The notes under the pieces are model-generated. The model was not told the DNA's origin and searched no databases. It was given only the letters and a program-made list of their open reading frames with translations. From positions 22,850,001 to 22,914,000 of the forward strand of contig NC_072797.1 in NCBI RefSeq assembly GCF_028583425.1: a DNA stretch of 64,000 nucleotides, read 5' to 3'. Position 1 is the stretch's first letter; each line of letters starts with the position of its first letter. The translations under genes and the position numbers were made by a program. Origin of the DNA: Eublepharis macularius. Taxonomy: Eukaryota; Chordata; Lepidosauria; Squamata; Eublepharidae. Below, piece by piece: positions 57,651-64,000 of the stretch.

Positions 57651-58432
57651 ATTATGGGCCAGTCGGGGCTCACTGAAATTGAGGACTCCTCAGAAGGAGG
57701 AGCCTCGTGTAGCAGCCCTGACTCCTCAGGAGAAGAGGAACTCCGTGTAGCCAGCCCTGACTCAGCAGAAGCCGGCAATCAGGAAGAACAGCTGCTGGCA
57801 GATCAGAGTCCACAGCCAGCAGCTGAGCCAGCCGCAGCCCCGCCAACACCTTCCAGGTCCAACACCACCGGTGAAGCCCAGCCACCAGTTGCGCAAAGTC
57901 CTCAGTCAGCAGCTGAGTCAGAGGCACCAGTGCCCTCCTGCTCCAACACCACTGGTGAAGCACAGCCAGGGATGCCCAAACCTCCAGCCTTACCCAGAGA
58001 GCGCCGCAGATGAAAGCAGCACGTGGAGCTGCAGGAGAGGCGGCAAAGTGCACGTCTCCTGGCCAGACACCAGCGGCTTGTTGAGAGTGATGAGGAAGTA
58101 AGCACAGGATAGCTCCCAAGCAGCTGGCTGCAAGCTCAGCCTGTCTATAAAACCCAGCCACAGAAGACCAGGAGGCATGGAAGCAACATGTCGGAATCCT
58201 GCGCTGACTGTGGCCGCTCTGCTGAATCTGGCCTTGCCGTGTGACCCCTGGACTGCCCCTTGACCTCGTTTCTGGAGAGCCCTTACTCTGACTGGTAACT
58301 GACCTGTGGACCTCCTGACTTGGCTTTCAGATTCTGGACTTTGGACTTTGTACTCACTCCTGGCTTTGAACTGGTGCTCTGACCTCAGACTGGACTTGGA
58401 CAACTCTGCTTGGGCTGTCCTAGCCCATGATA
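57651..58432. mobile_element. Unclassified inserted element flanked by 9-bp direct repeats
   Basis: ATCACTGTC lies exactly at 57642-57650 and 58433-58441. The ends ATTATGGGCCAG and CTAGCCCATGATA are roughly inverted. Inside are an open frame of 119 codons (57654-58013, Ser/Glu/Pro/Ala-rich, with a PQPAAEP / PQSAAES repeat) and a TATA-like CTATAAAACCC at 58145. It could be a DNA transposon with a 9-bp duplication or an LTR-type fossil; not resolved. Confidence 0.6.
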
Positions 58433-58471
58433 ATCACTGTCTGCTCTTGGGCTTGTTAAAAGGATCAGACT

Positions 58472-58850
58472 CATAAATCATAGAATTCTAGAGTTGGAAG
58501 GGACCTCAGGGTCATCTAGTCCAACCCCCTGCACAGTGCAGGAAATCCACAACTACCTCCCTCCCCCCAACAGTGACCCCCTGCTCCATGCCCAGAAGAT
58601 GGCAAAACACCGTCAGGTTCCCTAGCCGAACTGGCCTGGGGAAAACTGCTACCTGACTCCAAGGATGCGATTGGCCTTACCTGGGCATGTAAGAAGGGGC
58701 CACGAGAACTAAGCACTGATGTAACCCTTCCTGCCCTCACCCTCATGAATTGCCTAGGTTCTCAGAATCAGCATTGCTGTCAGATGGCCATCTAGCCTCT
58801 GCTTTAAAACCTTCAAAGAAGGAGAGAGATCACGTGGGATCTGGAAAGTT
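58472..58850 (-). repeat. CR1 LINE 3' end
   Basis: ATCATAGAATTCTAGAGTTG then GAAGGGACCTCAGGGTCATC, TAGTCCAACCCCCTGCACAG and GGAAATCCACAACTACCTCC are the reverse CR1 3' UTR. Upstream code is short and truncated. Confidence 0.88.
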
Positions 58851-59249
58851 TAGCACTGGCCATCCCACCTAGATGCTGCTTCCTTGGGCTTTGATTTGGT
58901 GTAAGGACAAATCCTCTGCTGCTGTTAAAATGTACACACAAAGAATAGTTTTCCTCTCCTTTTCATCCTCTGCAACAAAAATGCATTGGAAAACCAGGGA
59001 CAGAAGTTACCTATTTGCTTGTAGCGTTTATAATTAAGATTTTGCTGCTGAGTGCAGGAATAGATCTTTGGGCTTATAAAATAATTGCTGCATGCCATCA
59101 ACTGCCCCCAAACATTTACATCTATTTCATTTTACCTTATGAGAATATACTATGTACACAGACTACATAGCTGATTTAGATTTTCTGGCAGGAGTGTGTG
59201 CACACAGGTACTTTCACAGTGCATTTGTACCATGTAGACATCTCAGCAA

Positions 59250-59902
59250 TAGAGGTGGGCACAAACCAGGAAAAAAATGAACTGTGTGGTTCGTGGTTCA
59301 TCCCATTTCACAAACCACAAACCATGAACTTTCACGAACATGCCCCCGTTTGCAAACTGATTCATGGGGATTAAATACCCCTTTCCATGCTGCTGCGAAG
59401 TGGCACGGAAAGGGGCATTTCACACACACCCCACCAGATTGGATCAGCTGCTTGGCAGGGAGATCCCGGACAAGCAGCTGATCCTGGGGTTTAAATGCCA
59501 TTTTCTGTGCTGCTTCACAGCGGCAGGGAAAAGGGCATTTCACCCCCCACCGGCTTGGATCAGCTGCTTGGGGAGATCCCTGACAAGCAGCTGATCCTGG
59601 GGTTTAAATGCCCCTTTTCTGTGCTGTTTTGCAGCAGCACAGAAAGCGGAATTTCACCCCGCAGGCTTGGATCAGCTGCTTGTTGGGGATCTCCCAACAA
59701 GCAGCTGATCCGTGGGTTTAAATGCCCCTTTCCCTGCCACTTTGCAGCGGCATGGAAAGGGAAATTGGGCCTTTACACAAACCAAACAAACTGGCAGACT
59801 AGTTCATGGAAGTTTGTGGAAAATGGGCTTCCATGAACCGCTAGTTCATGAAGCATGAACCGGCCCAATTCGTGATGAACTTGCAGTTCATGCTCATCTC
59901 TA
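59250..59902. mobile_element. hAT-type element with inner tandem array
   Basis: Start TAGAGGTGGGCACAAACC and end GTTCATGCTCATCTCTA. CTCAGCAA is exact on both sides (59242-59249, 59903-59910). 653 bp. Confidence 0.93.
59365..59765. repeat. 113-bp tandem units with palindromic core
   Basis: CAAGCAGCTGATCCTGGGGT then TTAAATG recurs at 59471, 59584 and 59698. Each unit also holds GATCAGCTGCTTG, its inverse. Confidence 0.85.
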
Positions 59903-60145
59903 CTCAGCAATCCTAGGAGATTTACTTAAACAGACACAAAGTGATTTCCAATGCCTTTTTCACTGTTTTCCATGCAAGGCACACAAATCTAGTTTGTGAG
60001 TGATGCTTGAAAAGGGTTTGCGTATAAACATTAGAGAAACATGATGCATTTTTAATTGGTACAATTTCTCTACAATATGCTATGACACTTCTTTGTTGAA
60101 CTACTTTTTGAGGCATACCTACAGTATAATGAAACCTGTGACCAT

Positions 60146-61114
60146 GGCCGAATCCACACTTCCCTACCATCCGCTTTTCATGTGCATTAATTGCACTGGA
60201 TTCTATCCTGCAATGTCCCACTCTGTGTTCACATCCCTTCTCTTACTGCTGCTCGCGCTATACTTTGTCCACCTCCCTGGTAGAATTGCACAATACGGGG
60301 TGGGTTTAGATCCGACGTCGCCAATGACATCATGTTCATTTTTTTTTCATTTTTTCATCAGATTTCCACTATAGTGGTTTTTTGCTAAATTGCTATGGTG
60401 AGGCCACACCCCTATGATAACTATGATTGGTTAATGTTATTCTATGCCTTCTTTGAAATCCATTGGACCATTATTCTGGTGGGCTAATTTGAACTGATAT
60501 TTAAGGTGGGGGTGATCCAAACTCTCCAAACGGGCAGACTAATTATTTGACACTTGAATGTAATGTTAGAATGACGGATTTCCGCTATAACGGTAATTTC
60601 AACAGTTAAAAAAAAATAATTTTAACAGCCACCAATATTTCCAACTGTTCGGCATCCTAAAAATGACACGGAAATGGAACTGACGCCACCCCTTGATGTC
60701 TCCATGGGGATTTTGGAGCACCCCGATTAAGATTATGGCCGGGATTGTGCAACAATGCTGGGAAAGTCCCCTTTAAAAGAAAAAGGGAAAGGGTGGGCAG
60801 ACAGGCATGCTGGGGAGAAAGTGGAAAAGCTTGATAATTGCACGGCAAAGAGGGATGGTGTTCCGGAAAGGCTGCAAACACGGAAGTCGGGTGGTTTGAA
60901 GGGGGTGGTCTCCTTGTGAAATGCTTCTATTTGTCCACATCCATGGTGAGAACCGCGCAAGAGAAGCGTTTGAACGCATGACAAATTCGTCTGAGGCGCA
61001 ACGTGAAAGACACAAGAGAATGGCGGGATTGAGGTAAGAGTATGTGAACAGCCCTCTGAGAAGCAAATAATGGGCGGGAAAAAAGTAGAAAACTTGTGAC
61101 GTGTGGATTTGGCC
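60146..61114. mobile_element. 969-bp non-autonomous DNA transposon, 3-bp duplication
   Basis: The ends GGCCGAATCCACAC and GTGTGGATTTGGCC are inverted, with CAT on both sides (60143-60145, 61115-61117). The interior does not encode a recognisable transposase. Same end class as 13365. Confidence 0.85.
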
Positions 61115-61777
61115 CATGTTTTCTTGCAAGTGACTGCTCCAGGATTTTTATATCTGCTGTTCACTGTGGCTGTCAATTGGGTGGCTGTTTCTGAAGCAAC
61201 AGTTAAAACTTGAACCTGTTATATATTGCTGCTCAAGTTTATAACAAGGCATTGAATCAAAGCATGCTGAGACAGTATATTTACTGTCTCTGTACTCATG
61301 TCTTACACCATTTACATATAGCTTATTTTTACATGAAGAAGGTACATTTTGGTTTTATAATGCTCCTAGTTTTATTGTATGCATTGTAAGCAACTTTGAA
61401 CATGGAATAATGTAGCATACCAATGTTTAAATAAATACTCTTTTAAAATGAAAAAATAAGTTCAATTTCATTTTACTTAGGAACTGCAATTTTAATTTCC
61501 ATACTTTTAAGTTAATCAACGTATACTATGGAGAAGGGTTGAAATGTTTTTCTCTTTCCCATGTGGTAGGCAGAAAAATGTCTTAATATCTCAAGAAACT
61601 GGTTGCTGCCAGAAGGCCAGATTTAGCTCATATCATAAACCTTTTATTGGCATAAAAAGGTTTATGATTACAGAATATGAACAAAAAAGGCAGGAGGGTT
61701 TTTTTTCCTCTATCCTAGGTGGTTGTTTTTCCTCAGTACAGGCTTATTTTGGTCTATAAGAACAAAATCACACAAGG

Positions 61778-62037
61778 CAGGGCTTTTTTTCAGCAGGAAC
61801 GCGGTGGAACAGAGTTCCAGAACCTCTTGAAAATGGTCACATGGCTGGTGGCCCCGCCCCCTGATCTCCAGACAGAGAGGAGTTTAGATTGCCCGCCGTG
61901 CCACCAAGCGGCGCAGCAGGCAATCTAAACTCCCCTCTGTCTGGAGATCGGGGGGCGGGGCCACTAGCCATGTGACCATTTTCTCCGAGGGCAACCCACT
62001 GAGTTCCACCACCTCTTTTCCCAGAAAAAAACCCCTG
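61778..62037. mobile_element. CAGGGCTTTTTTT hAT-type element with inner palindrome
   Basis: Start CAGGGCTTTTTTTCAGCAGG and end TTCCCAGAAAAAAACCCCTG. ACACAAGG is exact on both sides (61770-61777, 62038-62045). It has the same hairpin as the 37183 copy but is shorter. Confidence 0.93.
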
Positions 62038-62347
62038 ACACAAGGAAAAAGGGGGTAAGAGTCAGCTTCCGTTCCTATGGCCTGTCAATTTTCTGCTGAA
62101 AATGTTTCCGTATTCACATTACACATGTTGAGAATCTGTGTTTTCTGAAGTGATGGACATTTCTGCCCCCCTGCCGAAACATCAGTCTTGATCACAGGAA
62201 CTATCATTTCTTCTGTGTTAGTACAATGCGTAGCAACTGTGTGCAGCAATTGCATGTGATACAGTCATCCTTTTCTGCATGCGAGGCTAAGGGGATGTTA
62301 TAAGCTAAAAGAAAGAGGAGGAAATGTTGTTTTATAAAATCATACAA

Positions 62348-62509
<162 letters not shown>

Positions 62510-62533
62510 TTATTGTTGCTTATAGCACACGGG

Positions 62534-62696
62534 GGCTGATTCCGCTCGGCTTACCTAAAGCCGAAACGTTGCGGAACATGCCAGAAAAAATGTGGAAGAT
62601 CGCGTTTTCTTGCATGAGTTTTGCACGACATCTTCCGCATTTTTTCCGGCATGTTCCACAACGTTCCGGCTTCAGGTAAGCTGTGCGGAATCGGAC
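62534..62696. mobile_element. Palindromic GGCTGATTCCGCTCGG MITE
   Basis: GGCTGATTCCGCTCGGCTTA, GCCGAAACGTTGCGGAACAT and the inverse GTTCCACAACGTTCCGGCTT, then CTGTGCGGAATCGG. It is 84 bases upstream (on the minus strand) of the CAPSL last exon, within its intron. Confidence 0.8.
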
Positions 62697-64000
62697 ACGG
62701 TTTTAAAAGGGGGAGGCGGTATATCAACAGTTACCAGCAGAGGCAGTATATCAGTTAAAAACTGTTGGTGATAGGGAGGTACACGTATTTTTTAAAAAAA
62801 GTATTTGACTCATTTAAGTTTCTAAAAGTTTGATTCAGATTCTTTATGATAAGGGTTCACGATATGAGTTTTTATTTCCATTGGTTTCCATAGCCTTTTC
62901 CACATGTTATATTTGGAGGTATCCAGCCACAAGTACTGGGAACTCACAGTATCTGCAATTCTCCCAATACAAGCAGTCATCATTTGGTCTCATTAGGGCA
63001 CCATACATATTTTCCATTTCAGTGCATACTACCTGAAATCCTGGGACGAAACAGTGATCAAGAAGATAATGGATAGTGCATGCTCTTGGTACACACAGCT
63101 GGATATTCCAGAATGTAATGTTGAAAAAAAGGCTAATAGGAAACTTATTTCCAGTTTTAACTTTTTTTGTTTTCCATCTAATTGGGGTGACATTCTTAGG
63201 GATCATGCCCTTCACGGAATGGATTCTCTTTTGACAAATTTCAGACAGATAGAAAAACAGATCCTCATTTTATATGCAATTAACTTTCTCATTTCCAGGG
63301 CTGGCACAGGAAGGCAACATTGGCGTTTTCCTCTTTTCCCAAAATCCTCAAGCAGGGCATGGAGTGGCAGGTGGGGTGTACTGTGAAATAAAAACGGAGT
63401 GTGCAGGTGAGGAGAGCTAAACGCTGCCCCCCAGTTCAATTAGCTTTCGTCAATGCACTCTGTTGATTCTTCAGCATTTTTCTCTAGGCCCACCTGACTC
63501 CCAGTATTGGGACAAACTAAGAGAAAAATACTACAAGCACTGGTCTCAGGCATGGGAGTGGAGGGCAGAGTTTAGTTTCAGGGAAAAGAAGTGACCACTT
63601 CAGAAGAAAATAAAGGTTTGAAGGCCTCTAAAGAGATGAGATCATCACTGATCTGTCCCGCTGAATGAGTAAGATACATCAGATTTTCTCCCCACCCCCC
63701 TCTTGTCTGGTTTGGACTATCTTTCATTGGAAGGGAGAGGAGAATGTTTGTATATTTTTATCCCATGTCCGGCTGTGTGAGAATGACTGGCCCAAGGTCA
63801 CTGTGAAACTCATTGAGTGGCCTTCTGGTTCTCTTTTCCCTCTTCCCAGTTTATTTTGAAGCAGCCTGCCTGTCTTCCGGAGAGTACAAGCAAAAACCAT
63901 GGGTGGATTGGCCATTAAGGCCACTGGGAGAAGTTCTGGTGGGCCAATGGTCTGGAAGGCAAACCTTCTGCCAGGGCCACCTCCCAGCCCTAAGCAAGTC
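62697..64000. other. CAPSL: Probable CAPSL intron sequence
   Basis: It lies upstream of the CAPSL last exon on the minus strand. No further EF-hand exon was found. The open frames at 62907-63215 (-) and 63054-63386 (+) were not recognised. Confidence 0.4.

Noticed and set aside
57654-58161. Open frames of 119 and 163 codons on opposite strands
   Set aside because: Both lie within the 57651-58432 inserted element; composition-driven and not a host gene.
62907-63215. 102-codon minus-strand frame upstream of the CAPSL exon
   Set aside because: Does not match CAPSL EF-hand exons and has no splice sites in phase; left unassigned.

Overview
The window is vertebrate genomic DNA, most likely from a squamate reptile (lizard lineage). 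It is AT-rich, has widely spaced exons, and is packed with repeats typical of squamates: a BovB LINE with a 5S rRNA-headed SINE sharing its tail type, CR1 and L2 LINE pieces, two tRNA-derived SINE families, many short palindromic DNA transposons and long tetranucleotide microsatellites. I could not fix the species. No operons, CRISPR arrays, functional tRNA or rRNA genes, or recognisable retroviral coding regions were seen.

Three host genes lie in the order expected from other amniotes. At the left edge (368-490, +) is one internal exon of a larger gene, probably SPEF2. The centre (31158-57374, +) holds a complete interleukin-7 receptor alpha gene, IL7R. I could place all eight coding exons with consistent splice phases (1, 2, 1, 0, 1, 2, 0), giving a 474-residue receptor. 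It has a signal peptide, two fibronectin-like domains, a WSEWS motif, one transmembrane helix, a Box1 motif and a C-terminal tyrosine motif. At the right (62348-62449, -) is the last coding exon of CAPSL, an EF-hand protein gene that converges on IL7R.

Layout: 491-31157 is the SPEF2 downstream / IL7R upstream region, mostly repeats plus unassigned sequence. Intron 1 (31342-40833) holds SINEs, nested DNA elements and a BovB fragment. Introns 2 to 7 carry SINEs, hAT-type elements, a compound tetranucleotide array, CR1 ends and a young palindrome. 57375-62347 is the short IL7R-CAPSL intergenic region, with four larger DNA-type elements.

The clearest non-genic signals are: a non-autonomous hAT family (TIR about TAGAGATGGGCACG) with four copies, each with an exact 8-bp target duplication but a different interior; palindromic GGC-ended elements with 3-bp duplications; an L2 copy with an inverted 5' part; a 340-bp GC-rich palindrome; and several nested insertions whose order can be read. 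I found no convincing undescribed biological system. The biologically most interesting points are in the IL7R protein and its possible soluble isoform.
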